Counted from the first letter of the stretch, positions 42,783 to 52,270 are shown. The stretch: 64,000 bases of DNA from Paenibacillus brevis (GCF_018919145.1 NZ_JAHLQJ010000004.1:302606-366605), one strand, 5' to 3'. Notes: generated from the sequence alone by a model not told the origin. Program-made: numbers and translations.

Positions 42783-44213
42783 ATGACGGACTTAAACAGC
42801 GCGGCACGGATGTTGACGAAGCAGCAACGGACATGGCTGTTGCTTACTATATGCATCGGGGCTTTTTTATCACATTTCACCGCCGGTGCAGTGAATGTGT
42901 CCTTGCCCTACCTGCAAGCGGTGTTCCCGGAGGATCCAGCCGGTATCCCCTGGATTACGACCGCCTATCTACTGGCTATTACCGCCCTGCTGCCTATTAT
43001 GGGCAAGCTCGGCGACCGCTATGGGCACGGCTGGATTCATAATACGGGATACATCATTTTTGCGGTGAGTACGGCACTGATCAGCCTATCTTCGAATGTG
43101 CCGAGCCTGATCAGCCTTCGAATCTGTCAGGCGATCGGAGCCGCCATGTTCCAGGCTACGAATATCGCTATGATCAGCGCTTATTATCCGAAGGAACAAC
43201 GAGGCCGGGCACTGGGCATCATGAGCTCCGTCGTCGCTATAGGAGCGATGACCGGCCCGGTAGCCGGCGGATTCATCGCTGCCTCGTTAAGCTGGCCCTG
43301 GCTATTCCTGTTGCCGTTCCCTGTAGCAGCCTTAGCCGCTGTGCTTGCCTTTCGTTTTATTCCTGCCAAGCGCATTCAGAATAAAGCAATCTCCTTAGAC
43401 CGTGTCGGTGCTATCCTGTTTTTCCTAATGATTGTCTCCGTTACCTACGCATTATCGGACGGCAATACCTCGGGCTGGCATTCGTCACATATTCTCGCCG
43501 CCCTGATCACGGGCGCACTCTCGATTATCCTCTTTATCGGCTGGGAGGCTCGTCACCCCACCCCCTTTTTACCGATCTCTGTGTTAGCCGCTCCTTCGGT
43601 AGCCGTTGGACTCATTACAAGCTTCATTTCGTTCATGCTTATTAATTCCGTTCTGATCTCTATGCCGTTCTTCTTGACGGGCAGGAGCAGTTATAGGCCA
43701 ATGGATATCGGGTGGATCATGACCGCTTACCCGTTACTATTTGCAGTCAGCAGCCTCATATCCGGGCATTTCTCTGATCGAATGGCCCCCTTAAAGCTCA
43801 TGCTTACGGGGCTAGGCGGAATTATAATCGGGCTGCTTGTCTTCGCCTGGACACTTCCTGGATTAAATACGCTCTGGATCGTGGCCGTGCTTGCCCTTAT
43901 CGGCATAGGTATGGGATGCCTTGCCGCACCAAACAACAGCTATATTATGCGGAATGTGCCTACAGCTCATAGCGGTTCAATCGGCAGCTTGATTGCTCTA
44001 ACACGAAATGCAGGCATGCTGGTTGGCGCAGTTTTAAGCTTGGGCTTGATTGGAGACTCATCCGGACAGACAATTTCGCAGCATGATTTTGGAGTACTGT
44101 TTAAGACCGGATTCATAATTGGCGTAATCGGCTGTGCCGTTCTGGGCTACGGATTCTTCGCGGAGAGTCGCAAAAAATCAAAAGATAAACCATTGGAGGA
44201 ATCATCATGTTAA
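42783..44213 (+). CDS. MFS drug efflux transporter (DHA2/EmrB-QacA type)
   Basis: A 476-residue, probably 14-helix exporter. Motif A is KLGDRYGHGW after helix 2; the antiporter motif C-like region is GPVAGGFIAASLSWPWLFL. GGAGG precedes the ATG. Its expression is probably de-repressed through the MarR operator at 42730-42758. It overlaps the next gene by seven bases, so both are in one operon. Confidence 0.93.
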   Translation: MTDLNSAARMLTKQQRTWLLLTICIGAFLSHFTAGAVNVSLPYLQAVFPEDPAGIPWITTAYLLAITALLPIMGKLGDRYGHGWIHNTGYIIFAVSTALISLSSNVPSLISLRICQAIGAAMFQATNIAMISAYYPKEQRGRALGIMSSVVAIGAMTGPVAGGFIAASLSWPWLFLLPFPVAALAAVLAFRFIPAKRIQNKAISLDRVGAILFFLMIVSVTYALSDGNTSGWHSSHILAALITGALSIILFIGWEARHPTPFLPISVLAAPSVAVGLITSFISFMLINSVLISMPFFLTGRSSYRPMDIGWIMTAYPLLFAVSSLISGHFSDRMAPLKLMLTGLGGIIIGLLVFAWTLPGLNTLWIVAVLALIGIGMGCLAAPNNSYIMRNVPTAHSGSIGSLIALTRNAGMLVGAVLSLGLIGDSSGQTISQHDFGVLFKTGFIIGVIGCAVLGYGFFAESRKKSKDKPLEESSC

Positions 44214-45289
44214 AAGATAAAATTGTCGTCATCGGCGGATACGGACATGTCGGACAAGGCATATGCCAAGAGCTTGCGAAGAGTTATCCGGGCAAGGTCT
44301 ATGCCGCCGGTAAAACACTCTCCCGGGCAGAGGCCTTCAGCCAGGCCACAGACGGGCGGGTTCGACCGTTGCAAATCGATATACGCGAAATACCGGGAGA
44401 GCAATTGCTGGCTGGAGTTAAGTTAGTCATTATGTGCCTGGACCAGCAAAATACAGCATTCGCCGAAGCTTGTCTGAGACAGGGGATACGGTATATAGAC
44501 GTATCTGCCGACTATCGGTTTCTCTCTCAAGTCGAGCTGCTTCATTCACTGGCAGCTGCAAACGGCGCAACAGCCATCCTGAGCGTCGGACTTGCCCCGG
44601 GTTTAACAAACCTATTGTCCCTTCAGGCTGCCGGGCTCTTGGATAAGACAGACAATATCAACATCTCCCTCATGCTCGGATTAGGCGATTCCCATGGCAA
44701 AGCAGCCATTGAGTGGACAATAGATAATCTGCGCAGAGACTTTCATACGATAACGCAAGGAAAAAGGCAGCCGCACGCAAGCCTAACAGATGGGCGAAAA
44801 ACCGACTTCGGCGGTATTTTGGGACGTCGTACAGCATATCGTTTTAATTTTGCTGACCAGCATATTCTGCCTAGGACTTTGCAAGTGCCTGACGTTTCAA
44901 CCCGGCTCTGCTTCGATCATGCTTTTCTTACCTGGCTTATGAGCGTCTTAAAACGTATTGGAGTCCTAAGCATGCTTAACGTGGGTTGGATCCGGAAAGG
45001 GGCTGTCAGCCTGTTCAGTGCTATGAAGCTCGGCGAGCCCCTATTTGCACTCAAAATTGATGCCTACGGAGAATTGAAAGGCCAGCCTGCTCATGCAGAA
45101 TGCTTTCTGCAGGGCACTGAAGAGGCGGCGATCACGGCACGAGTAGCTGTCCTGCTGGCAAAGAAGCTCTATGCCGCCGAAATGGAACCGGGCGTATTCC
45201 ACATTGAGCAATTGTACCGCTATGAATCCTTCGAAAAGAATTTGGCCGGTATCGCGGATTTGTCATCCCGGGTCACGGTCAGAACATAG
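44207..45289 (+). CDS. Saccharopine dehydrogenase-like NAD(P)-binding protein
   Basis: A 360-residue oxidoreductase with an N-terminal Rossmann motif VVIGGYGHVGQGICQEL and the saccharopine dehydrogenase-type sequence RYIDVSADYRF and SVGLAPGLTNLLS. Despite the family name, lysine metabolism is not implied; homologues act on many substrates. It overlaps the MFS gene and shares its MarR control. Confidence 0.85.
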   Translation: MLKDKIVVIGGYGHVGQGICQELAKSYPGKVYAAGKTLSRAEAFSQATDGRVRPLQIDIREIPGEQLLAGVKLVIMCLDQQNTAFAEACLRQGIRYIDVSADYRFLSQVELLHSLAAANGATAILSVGLAPGLTNLLSLQAAGLLDKTDNINISLMLGLGDSHGKAAIEWTIDNLRRDFHTITQGKRQPHASLTDGRKTDFGGILGRRTAYRFNFADQHILPRTLQVPDVSTRLCFDHAFLTWLMSVLKRIGVLSMLNVGWIRKGAVSLFSAMKLGEPLFALKIDAYGELKGQPAHAECFLQGTEEAAITARVAVLLAKKLYAAEMEPGVFHIEQLYRYESFEKNLAGIADLSSRVTVRT

Positions 45290-45320
45290 AAGGAACCGGC
45301 ACTGTTCGAGCGTTCATCCA

Positions 45321-45349
45321 TTGACAAAAATTCCAATTCTCCATAAAAT
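45321..45349 (+). promoter_or_regulatory. Promoter of the second marR gene
   Basis: TTGACA (45321-45326), 17 bases, TAAAAT (45344-45349). Confidence 0.75.
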
Positions 45350-45372
45350 AGTTAAGCGATTAACTATTTTAT
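45343..45372. promoter_or_regulatory. 30-bp perfect MarR operator
   Basis: Arms ATAAAATAGTTAA and TTAACTATTTTAT around GCGA are a perfect 13-base inverted repeat covering the -10, which implies tight autorepression. Confidence 0.8.
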
Positions 45373-45394
45373 TTCGGAAGTAGTGTGGTGAACA

Positions 45395-45841
45395 ATGAAG
45401 GACTTACAGGAATATGTCTCGGATATGCCGCTGCCTGTTCAAGTTTTCTTTACACTGGTGGACACAACGGCCCAACTTGTTGATGTCTCTGAGAAGTATT
45501 GGCAATCCAAAGGACTAAACGGCGCGAGAATCCGGATTCTGGTAGAAATCATGAAGGAAGGAGGCGTCCTCCTTCCTTCCATGCTTGCAAAAAAAATCGG
45601 GGTCACTAAATCCAATATCAGCCTTCTGCTGGTCCCTTTAGAAAAAGAGGGCTATATTCAGCGGCGGCCTCACCCCTCGGACGGACGGAAGTGGGTCGTC
45701 TCGATCACGGATGAAGGGCAGCGTCTCTTGCTGCAGCATTTACCGGGCAACCGTCAGGAGATCACGAGCAAAATCCAGGGTTTGGAGGAGCAGGAACAGA
45801 AGCAGCTCCTTAGCCTATTAAACAAACTGAAAAAAATGTAA
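45395..45841 (+). CDS. MarR family transcriptional regulator
   Basis: A 148-residue MarR protein: LPSMLAKKIGVTKSNISLLL recognition region and the wing RRPHPSDGRKWVVSITDEG. It is distinct from the MarR at 42264. The NmrA-like oxidoreductase starts 30 bases downstream, so this regulator probably controls it together with itself via the operator at 45343-45372. Confidence 0.9.
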   Translation: MKDLQEYVSDMPLPVQVFFTLVDTTAQLVDVSEKYWQSKGLNGARIRILVEIMKEGGVLLPSMLAKKIGVTKSNISLLLVPLEKEGYIQRRPHPSDGRKWVVSITDEGQRLLLQHLPGNRQEITSKIQGLEEQEQKQLLSLLNKLKKM

Positions 45842-45871
45842 TGCCAATCTCTTCGAAAAGGATGATTCCTG

Positions 45872-46684
45872 ATGTCGATTTTAATTACAGGCGCTAATGG
45901 CAAATTAGGCAGTCTAATCATCGGACAGTTACTGAAGATAGTCCCGCCGGAGCATCTCATCGCCGGCGTTCGCCGGCTGGAGTCTGGAAAACAGTATGAG
46001 CAGCAAGGAATAACCGTTCGACTATGTGATTACGATCAGCCGGAATCGTTAGAGGCCGCGTTTGCCGGCGCGTCTCAGATATTATTGATCTCAAGCTCTC
46101 ATCACGATGATACAATCCGTTTACGGCAGCATATCCATGCTGTTGAAGCGGCAAAAAAGTCAAAAGCCGGACATTTGCTATACACCAGCTTTGCTTACCC
46201 CGAGCATGGTGCGGGCTCCCCTGTACATTTGCACTTGGCGACTGAATATGCGATTCGAACGACCGGGATCCCGTATACTTTTTTACGAAATGCTCTGTAT
46301 ACCGACTTTCTTGGGGCGCTTGATCTGGGGGCGGCTCTGGACAAGGGGCAGCTTGAAATCCCTCCGGGAGATTGGACATTCAATGCCGTTACACGCCGCG
46401 ACCTCGCCTTGGCAACCGCCGCAATCCTCTCGCAGCCAGAAGTCCACAAGAACAAAACCTATGAGCTGACGGCTCCGAGTCCGTGGACATTCCGTGATGT
46501 AGCGGCAGCTCTCACCGAGCTAACAGGCAAACCGGTTGACCTGCTTCCTGACCCAGAGATTTCCCATTGGATATATTCCTTTTTACGCAGCATAGATACT
46601 TCATCGACCAGCAATCAGCTCGAGCAATTGATTGGGATGCCGCTCACTTCGCTCAAGGACAGTATCAGGCCATTCATTGCATGA
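45872..46684 (+). CDS. NmrA-type NAD(P)H-binding oxidoreductase
   Basis: A 270-residue atypical SDR, like QorB/YtfG quinone reductases: N-terminal GANGKLGSLIIGQL, VRRLES, then YTSFAYPEHG and PYTFLRNALYTDF. It lacks the YxxxK catalytic pair of classical SDRs, consistent with the NmrA branch. It follows the MarR gene and is probably controlled by it, often in response to quinones or electrophiles. Confidence 0.88.
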   Translation: MSILITGANGKLGSLIIGQLLKIVPPEHLIAGVRRLESGKQYEQQGITVRLCDYDQPESLEAAFAGASQILLISSSHHDDTIRLRQHIHAVEAAKKSKAGHLLYTSFAYPEHGAGSPVHLHLATEYAIRTTGIPYTFLRNALYTDFLGALDLGAALDKGQLEIPPGDWTFNAVTRRDLALATAAILSQPEVHKNKTYELTAPSPWTFRDVAAALTELTGKPVDLLPDPEISHWIYSFLRSIDTSSTSNQLEQLIGMPLTSLKDSIRPFIA

Positions 46685-46760
46685 TGAGGCAGCATGATAA
46701 TTGGACGTTTGATAAGTTATTTTTGCATAGACAAATGAAGAAAGATTTGCTAAGTTAATT

Positions 46761-46789
46761 ACTGAACGACGTTCAAATCATTGTTCAGT
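46761..46789. promoter_or_regulatory. TetR operator
   Basis: ACTGAAC (46761-46767) and GTTCAGT (46783-46789) form an inverted repeat, and TGAAC-GAC-GTTCA (46763-46775) a nested one, just upstream of the tetR ribosome site. Confidence 0.6.
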
Positions 46790-46801
46790 AAGGAGGATAT
46801 A

Positions 46802-47392
46802 ATGGTCCCAAGAAATGATGCTAAAAAAGCAATTGTTGATGCAACTATAGAATTGATTCAAGAAAGCGGCGGGAATACCGAAGAACTGACCATAAGAACC
46901 ATCGCCGAAAGATCCAATGTAGGAATAGGATTGATCAATTATCACTTTCAAACCAAAGAAAATCTGATCGAAGCTTCTGTTCAGCAAATCATCGGCGGGG
47001 TCATATCCAGATTCAAGCCAGATATGGACGGGAAGTTGAATAGCGTCGAGCAACTGAAAACCGTGGTAAAATCGGTTGCCGACTTCTTAGCGGGTAATCC
47101 ATCCGTCTCACGAATCTCTATTCTTGGCGATTTAAAAACGCCGAAAACGTTCGATAATACGATGCAAACCGCGAAAGGATTTGGCCTGTCACTAAAAGAC
47201 ATGAATATTCCGGACAAGGACAAAACCTTGCTGATGTTTATGCTAACCTCTGTCCTGCAGGCTGTTTTTCTGAGAAGGGAACTAAGTGAAGAGCTATTTG
47301 GATACCATTTTGACGACAAGGTTCAAAGAGACCGGTTCATAGATGTCATCATGAACCATATGAAATGGAAGGGGACAGATACCGATGAATAA
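46802..47392 (+). CDS. TetR/AcrR family transcriptional regulator
   Basis: A 196-residue TetR protein with helix-turn-helix at residues 20-45 (LTIRTIAERSNVGIGLINYHF). The ATG at 46802 follows AAGGAGG. It overlaps the following membrane-protein gene by eight bases, so the two are co-expressed and the regulator probably responds to that gene's function. The operator at 46761 suggests autorepression. Confidence 0.92.
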   Translation: MVPRNDAKKAIVDATIELIQESGGNTEELTIRTIAERSNVGIGLINYHFQTKENLIEASVQQIIGGVISRFKPDMDGKLNSVEQLKTVVKSVADFLAGNPSVSRISILGDLKTPKTFDNTMQTAKGFGLSLKDMNIPDKDKTLLMFMLTSVLQAVFLRRELSEELFGYHFDDKVQRDRFIDVIMNHMKWKGTDTDE

Positions 47393-48017
47393 ACAGCTTG
47401 GTTTTTATTCCTCAATCATCGCCGGAGGTTGCACGGTTCTATTTTTGATTGGACTTGTTACTTTTAACGGTCCGCTTAGCTATTTCGTATGCCTGTTACT
47501 CAGTTGGGCCTATGTGTTGCTGGCTTGCGCATTCGCTCAGGAAGCGGAAGAAGATAAGAAAGGAATTGCTCTGGGAGGCGTAGCGATCGCGGTTATTTAT
47601 TCGGTTTTTACAAACTTCGTGTATTATTCGCAATTGACGACGGTTGCCCATCAGTCTGCAAGTCCAGCGGTCATCGAAGCGATCACCTTCACGCCTGGCA
47701 GTTGGGTGTTCGGATTCGACATCATGGGGTACGGGTTAATGGCGTTATCCACCTTTCTCATCGGGCTTACCATCCGTGCGCAAACCGGAAAAGAGCGGGT
47801 GATGAAATATATGTTCCTCATCCATGGGGCATTTTTCCCGGTTTGCGTGCTTCTTCCGATGTTCAACGTGTTTAAGCAAGGCGGTGAATCTGATATGTCT
47901 GGTGTAATCGCTCTTATCTTTTGGTGCATCTATTTCGCCCCGATGATGGCACTGTCTACTATTTATTTCCGGAGCCGTAAACGAGACAGCAACCCCCTTG
48001 CTTCAGCAAAAGCCTGA
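47385..48017 (+). CDS. Multi-pass membrane protein of unknown function
   Basis: A 210-residue protein with about six hydrophobic segments (for example IIAGGCTVLFLIGLVTFNG and LSYFVCLLLSWAYVLLACAFA). I do not recognise a family. The short loops and lack of conserved transporter motifs leave its role open. It overlaps the TetR gene and its 3' end converges with the GyrI-like gene. Confidence 0.82.
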   Translation: MNKQLGFYSSIIAGGCTVLFLIGLVTFNGPLSYFVCLLLSWAYVLLACAFAQEAEEDKKGIALGGVAIAVIYSVFTNFVYYSQLTTVAHQSASPAVIEAITFTPGSWVFGFDIMGYGLMALSTFLIGLTIRAQTGKERVMKYMFLIHGAFFPVCVLLPMFNVFKQGGESDMSGVIALIFWCIYFAPMMALSTIYFRSRKRDSNPLASAKA

Positions 48018-48023
48018 TACCGG

Positions 48024-48650
48024 TCATCTGCTCTTTTCGGCGTGGAATCTTAACACCGTTTTTAGCTTCTCCGGCATTGTCTTTCGAGGATCGGACAAAT
48101 AGATTTCCCGATGCAGTTTACTAGTACGGGTGTAACCATTCTCTGCGCAGAAAGCTTCCATTCGGGCAAAGCTGGCCGGTTCATCGTCATAATTGCCAAC
48201 ATGCATCATCTGACAGCATAGGCCCTCTTCCATAGACTCAAAACGGGCGGTCTCCAGAAACGGATTGGGCTTTTTCACTTTTACTTGCTCCAGAAACCTC
48301 TGAAATCCTTGCGCTGTCAAAAAATCAGGTTGGCGTATCATCAATGTATATTTGTAATTGCTTTTGTCCGTTGAAGGTTTGGTTCGATCTACTAAATCCC
48401 AGACTCCCTCCATCGGAAAAACGGTATATTCGTAGTAACCCTCCGGCACATCCTTGCTTTTGTATGACATCCTTACGGTATAGCTCAAGCTGTACAAAGC
48501 CTCGACCGCCTTAGAGAACTCCCCTCCGTTGGGGTCTCCGGAGCCCTCCACCATAATAAAATTCATCTTCGGAACCTGGATAATCTCTGGAGACGGCTTC
48601 GGCAGATACAGTTGCTTGAAATCCTTCTTGAAATCCACTTTTCGATTCAA
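48024..48650 (-). CDS. GyrI-like small-molecule-binding protein
   Basis: About 208 residues. Matches GyrI-like/YhcX-type proteins that bind small molecules: RKVDFKKDFKQLYLPK, MNFIMVEGSGDPNGGEF and PMEGVWDLVD. I prefer the TTG at 48650, with AAGGGGG upstream; the ATG at 48668 contains that site inside the coding sequence. Function unknown. Confidence 0.85.
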   Translation of the reverse strand: MNRKVDFKKDFKQLYLPKPSPEIIQVPKMNFIMVEGSGDPNGGEFSKAVEALYSLSYTVRMSYKSKDVPEGYYEYTVFPMEGVWDLVDRTKPSTDKSNYKYTLMIRQPDFLTAQGFQRFLEQVKVKKPNPFLETARFESMEEGLCCQMMHVGNYDDEPASFARMEAFCAENGYTRTSKLHREIYLSDPRKTMPEKLKTVLRFHAEKSR

Positions 48651-48716
48651 TGGATGTGCCCCCTTCATATCATGATAACCTCAGTATATCGCCCTAAAGC
48701 TATTGGATTCATTCAA

Positions 48717-49652
48717 TCACCGATCGGCCTTGCTCTCTTCTAAATCCTCCCATTGAAACCCTGTCGCCTGTTCGCTCCATGCCCAGAACCGTGATGCTTC
48801 ATTGGAATCCTCAGCTCTCGCGGAAGGACGAATCCGCTTCTGCCGGTAATAATAACCGCCGGATTGTCCCGCCAGCTCCGGAGCAGCAGCAAGAAATACG
48901 GCCGTGGCGGAGCCTTCCTCCGGAGAAAGGAAAAAGGGGCGCAGCAGCTTGTGCACCATTTTGCCAAATCCGGTTTGGCGATTGACGCCAATGTCTGTCG
49001 ACACAGCACCCGGATGCAGGGCATTCACCGTTACCTTCGTTGCGGCCAGCCGGGATGCCAATTCGTGGGTGAACCAGATATTCGCCAGCTTGGAGCGGCC
49101 ATAGGCATTCCATGTTTTAAAGCCTCTGCTCATACCTGGATCTTCATAGTCCATTCTCCCAATCTTGTGGGCACCCGAGGAGACCACGACGATTCGTCCT
49201 GCGGTGCTGCGCAATAGAAGGGGCAGCAACAGCCCTGTCAGCAGAAAATGCCCAAGGTGATTGACGCCAAGTTGCCGTTCGAAGCCATCCTCCGTCTCTT
49301 CCCGCTTGATTGTAACCACTCCCGCATTATTGACAAGGACATCGATATGCTCGACCCGTTCCGCAATTTCCGCTGCCGCCGCACGAATACTAGAAAAGGA
49401 GGCCAAATCACCCAATACCATCTCCGCATCGTTACGCCCGCTTCGGCGATTCACCTCATCGACTGCTGCCTGGCCCCGCTTGGCATCCCGAACCAATAAC
49501 AAGACCTTCATACCATGCTCGGCTGCGAGCAAAGCTGCCGTTGCCCGCCCCATACCACCGCTTGCCCCTGTTACTATAGCAATGCGGTCCTTACTCACAA
49601 ATGATTCCGTCCCATTGGCCTCCGCTTCGAAATCCTCCATCCCCCTGCACAT
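48717..49652 (-). CDS. Short-chain dehydrogenase/reductase
   Basis: A roughly 311-residue SDR (retinol dehydrogenase-like). Cofactor motif VTGASGGMGRATAAL, VLVNNAGVV, and the active-site Tyr-Lys in YGRSKLANIW; the serine is in VVVSSGAHK. The exact start is uncertain: ATG at 49652 and 49640 are both possible, and the ribosome sites are close to each. The HxlR-type regulator at 49670-50047 is immediately upstream on the same strand and may regulate it. Confidence 0.9.
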   Translation of the reverse strand: MCRGMEDFEAEANGTESFVSKDRIAIVTGASGGMGRATAALLAAEHGMKVLLLVRDAKRGQAAVDEVNRRSGRNDAEMVLGDLASFSSIRAAAAEIAERVEHIDVLVNNAGVVTIKREETEDGFERQLGVNHLGHFLLTGLLLPLLLRSTAGRIVVVSSGAHKIGRMDYEDPGMSRGFKTWNAYGRSKLANIWFTHELASRLAATKVTVNALHPGAVSTDIGVNRQTGFGKMVHKLLRPFFLSPEEGSATAVFLAAAPELAGQSGGYYYRQKRIRPSARAEDSNEASRFWAWSEQATGFQWEDLEESKADR

Positions 49653-49669
49653 CCCTTCGCCTATTCCCC

Positions 49670-50047
49670 TTATTTGCTCCCTGCTTCTTCATTCGATTTC
49701 CAGATGACATTCTCTCCGTAGTCCTTACCCCAATCATACATCGCCTTCAATAAAGGCATTAAGCTCTGTCCATATTCTGTAAGCGAATATTCTACACGCG
49801 GCGGAACCTCGGCATACACCTTCCGCTCCAGTAATTGGTCTTCCTCCAGCTCACGGAGCTGGTTCGTCAACATCTTTTGTGTAATATGAGGGATTTGTCT
49901 CTTCAGCTCACTAAATCGTTTGGTTCCTTCCAGACCAAGATGCCATAATATAATCAGCTTCCATTTGCCGCCAATCACAGCAAGAGTCAATTCTTTTTCA
50001 CAGTTGATTTCCTGTAGATTGATTCGTTCCTTCACTTCAGAGGCCAT
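49670..50047 (-). CDS. HxlR family winged-helix regulator
   Basis: A 125-residue HxlR-type protein: [24 protein letters not shown] (cysteine near the N-terminus typical of redox/aldehyde-sensing members), [19 protein letters not shown] and [25 protein letters not shown] precedes the ATG. In B. subtilis HxlR activates hxlAB in response to formaldehyde. Here it is downstream of hxlB, across a terminator, and adjacent to an SDR gene, so its target could be either. Confidence 0.9.
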   Translation of the reverse strand: MASEVKERINLQEINCEKELTLAVIGGKWKLIILWHLGLEGTKRFSELKRQIPHITQKMLTNQLRELEEDQLLERKVYAEVPPRVEYSLTEYGQSLMPLLKAMYDWGKDYGENVIWKSNEEAGSK

Positions 50048-50162
50048 GCATCCGAACCTCCTCTCGTTTATTCATTTTAAGACTCTAATGTATATTTATT
50101 TTACTATAGTGATGGATTAGTGCAAAACTCGCATTTTACATTCCATTCTATAAACGGCAATG

Positions 50163-50203
50163 AAAAAAGACCGGAGTCCTGTTCGCTCAGGAGCCCCGAT
50201 CTT
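50163..50203 (-). terminator. Terminator after hxlB
   Basis: On the minus strand AAGATCGGGGCTCCTG...CAGGACTCCGGTC is followed by six T. Confidence 0.8.
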
Positions 50204-50211
50204 ATAACTTC

Positions 50212-50775
50212 TTATTCCAGATTGGCATGCCGGCCGAACATATCTGCCCCCGTAATACCTTCCATATCCATCAGTGTTAATACCAAGGCATCCAGACAGA
50301 GCAGAAGTCCTTGCTCAAACAGAGAACCCATCGGCTGAATCGTGATCGCCGCTCCGCTTGCAGCTGTGTCTTCCTTGGCTGATGCCGGAACCTGAACAAT
50401 AGCTTCTGCCAGCTGTCCGATAGTAGATTCTGGCTTGATGGTAATCAGTCCAACCCTTGCCCCGATCCTAACGGCCTTCCTTGCCATCACTGTCAAGCTT
50501 CCCGTCTCTCCTGACCCGGAGCATAGCAACAGCAGATCAGTTGGGCCAATTCCAGGCGTCACGGTCTCTCCCGCCACATAGACCTGCCGTCCGGTATGCA
50601 TCAAGCGCATGGCAAATGCTTTTCCCATTAGTCCAGATCGGCCGGCCCCGGCAATAAACACCTTTTCTGATCGGAGAACAAGCTCTGCCATCGTCTCTAG
50701 CTCCGTATTGCTAATACGGGTAAGCAGACGCTCCAGCTCCTTCAGAATTTCGGTTGCATAATGTGTGCCGCTCAT
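50212..50775 (-). CDS. hxlB: 6-phospho-3-hexuloisomerase
   Basis: Isomerises D-arabino-3-hexulose 6-phosphate to fructose 6-phosphate, the second step of formaldehyde fixation in the ribulose monophosphate pathway. The 187-residue SIS domain has FIAGAGRSGLMGKAFAMRLMH and LCSGSGETGS, both typical of PHI. The gene starts five bases after the hxlA stop. Confidence 0.94.
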   Translation of the reverse strand: MSGTHYATEILKELERLLTRISNTELETMAELVLRSEKVFIAGAGRSGLMGKAFAMRLMHTGRQVYVAGETVTPGIGPTDLLLLCSGSGETGSLTVMARKAVRIGARVGLITIKPESTIGQLAEAIVQVPASAKEDTAASGAAITIQPMGSLFEQGLLLCLDALVLTLMDMEGITGADMFGRHANLE

Positions 50776-50780
50776 GCTGC

Positions 50781-51413
50781 TTAGCCTTGCTTGATCAAAC
50801 GTTGAATTTCGGATGCTACTGCGGCTTTATCCTCCGCACCGGTAATGCCGCCGCCAACGATAACAAGATCTGGGGCAGCTTTAATGACCTCAGGCAAAGT
50901 CTCAAGCTTGATCCCGCCTGCAACCGCGGTCTTGGCATTTGTCACGGCACGTTTGATCGTCAGCAGATCTTCGAATGGATTCTCTCCAATCGCTTGTTGA
51001 TCATACCCGGTGTGTACGCAGATATAATCGACGCCAAGCGCATCGACTTCACGCGCCCGCTTCTCAAGATCCGCCACGTTGATCATGTCCACCAGAATCT
51101 GTTTGCTCTGCTTCTTAGCTTCTTCTACCGCACCCTTGATCGTCATATCATTGGATACGCCCAATACGGTTACCAGATCCGCACCCGCCTCGGCTGCCTT
51201 CATGATTTCATACCCGCCGGCATCCATAATCTTCAGATCGGCGAGCACCTCCAGATGAGGAAAAGCATCCTTCATTGCCTTTACTGCGTGCAAGCCTTCA
51301 TTAATTACAATCGGCGTACCGATTTCAACAATGTCCACATAGGACTCAACCTCTTTCACAAGCGCAATTCCATCCGGAATATTTACAAGATCCAATGCAA
51401 GCTGTAATTTCAT
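50781..51413 (-). CDS. hxlA: 3-hexulose-6-phosphate synthase
   Basis: Condenses formaldehyde with ribulose 5-phosphate. The 210-residue TIM barrel has KLQLALDLVN at the start, VLADLKIMDAGGYE in the middle and VAGGIKLE near the end, as in the OMPDC superfamily. ATG at 51413 follows AGGAGG by nine bases. With hxlB it forms the pathway for detoxifying formaldehyde. Regulation by an HxlR protein is expected. Confidence 0.95.
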   Translation of the reverse strand: MKLQLALDLVNIPDGIALVKEVESYVDIVEIGTPIVINEGLHAVKAMKDAFPHLEVLADLKIMDAGGYEIMKAAEAGADLVTVLGVSNDMTIKGAVEEAKKQSKQILVDMINVADLEKRAREVDALGVDYICVHTGYDQQAIGENPFEDLLTIKRAVTNAKTAVAGGIKLETLPEVIKAAPDLVIVGGGITGAEDKAAVASEIQRLIKQG

Positions 51414-51586
51414 AGCAAGTAGCCTCCTAAGTCGTTGGTTCACCTTATTGTAAAGATGAATTCTACGAACCGGAAGTACGCACTTTGAAGTGGGGTAGTT
51501 ACCTGGAGGATACTATTGAATAAAGAGGGCTTATTGACTGACCAGCCTCAGATGGATTCAGAAGCCTCTTTCATTTGCCGTCCCTT

Positions 51587-52270
51587 TCAAATTAAGTCAG
51601 GACTTTGCGTTGAACCTAAATATTCATATTGGTACACCCGACCTGTAGCGCCGGAGGGCACGGCACGGAATTTCCCTTTATCTACAAGGAGCCTACAATA
51701 CTTGATGACCGTTTCCTTGTGAAGCTCCAGCTCTCTGGCGGCTTTCGCAGGGCGAATCATCCGATGGTGACGAATGGCCAGACGCATCAGTTCCCGCTCA
51801 ATTCTCCCGAATTTACGAAGAACGCCCCCTTCTTGTCCCGTCGGCGCAACCAAATATGGCGTCAATATACCGCGAAGCATAGTTACGATGAATAAAGGGT
51901 TTTCCTTCAGCTCATCCAATGAAATCTCAATATAATGAAAACCTTGCGATTGCAGATAGAGTCCACGATTCAAATCCATGCGATATTTCGTCCGATCCTG
52001 CCCATGCGAACCGTAATCCATAATCTCGAACACGAAAAAGTACTCACCCAATTTCCACATGAAATCCGTGTAATAAGACCGTCCCCTCCAATCCTTCACC
52101 TCGTATTCGGGATGCAAGCCATTAAAGTGCCCCATAAGCGGCCACCAAACTTTTTCTGCAAATAAACAGTTCCCATAACCGTGCCCTCTCCTCAACGCAT
52201 CCTTTCGATCTCCTTGCCGCCTGGCTAAATGACTTTCAATCCACTGATCGTGCTCAACCTGAAAACTCAA
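51587..52270 (-). CDS. Nuclease-like/winged-helix fusion protein next to palindrome array (copy A)
   Basis: A 227-residue protein of a family common in Paenibacillus but without an assigned role. Residues 1-135: a conserved LHPEYEVKDWRGRSYYTDFM, then FVFEIMDYGSHGQDR, and RGLYLQSQGFHYIEIS; this resembles the D..(E)xK geometry of restriction-endonuclease-like folds such as DUF559, but the expected lysine is Met (EIM). Residues 155-220: a winged helix, with RPAKAARELELHKETVIKYC as recognition segment. The TTG start has GAGGTG upstream. A hairpin terminator (52302-52344) lies in the 5' leader, and five 22-bp palindromes lie further upstream (52429-52677). Frameshifted copy B is at 62831-63507. 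Confidence 0.75.
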   Translation of the reverse strand: MSFQVEHDQWIESHLARRQGDRKDALRRGHGYGNCLFAEKVWWPLMGHFNGLHPEYEVKDWRGRSYYTDFMWKLGEYFFVFEIMDYGSHGQDRTKYRMDLNRGLYLQSQGFHYIEISLDELKENPLFIVTMLRGILTPYLVAPTGQEGGVLRKFGRIERELMRLAIRHHRMIRPAKAARELELHKETVIKYCRLLVDKGKFRAVPSGATGRVYQYEYLGSTQSPDLI

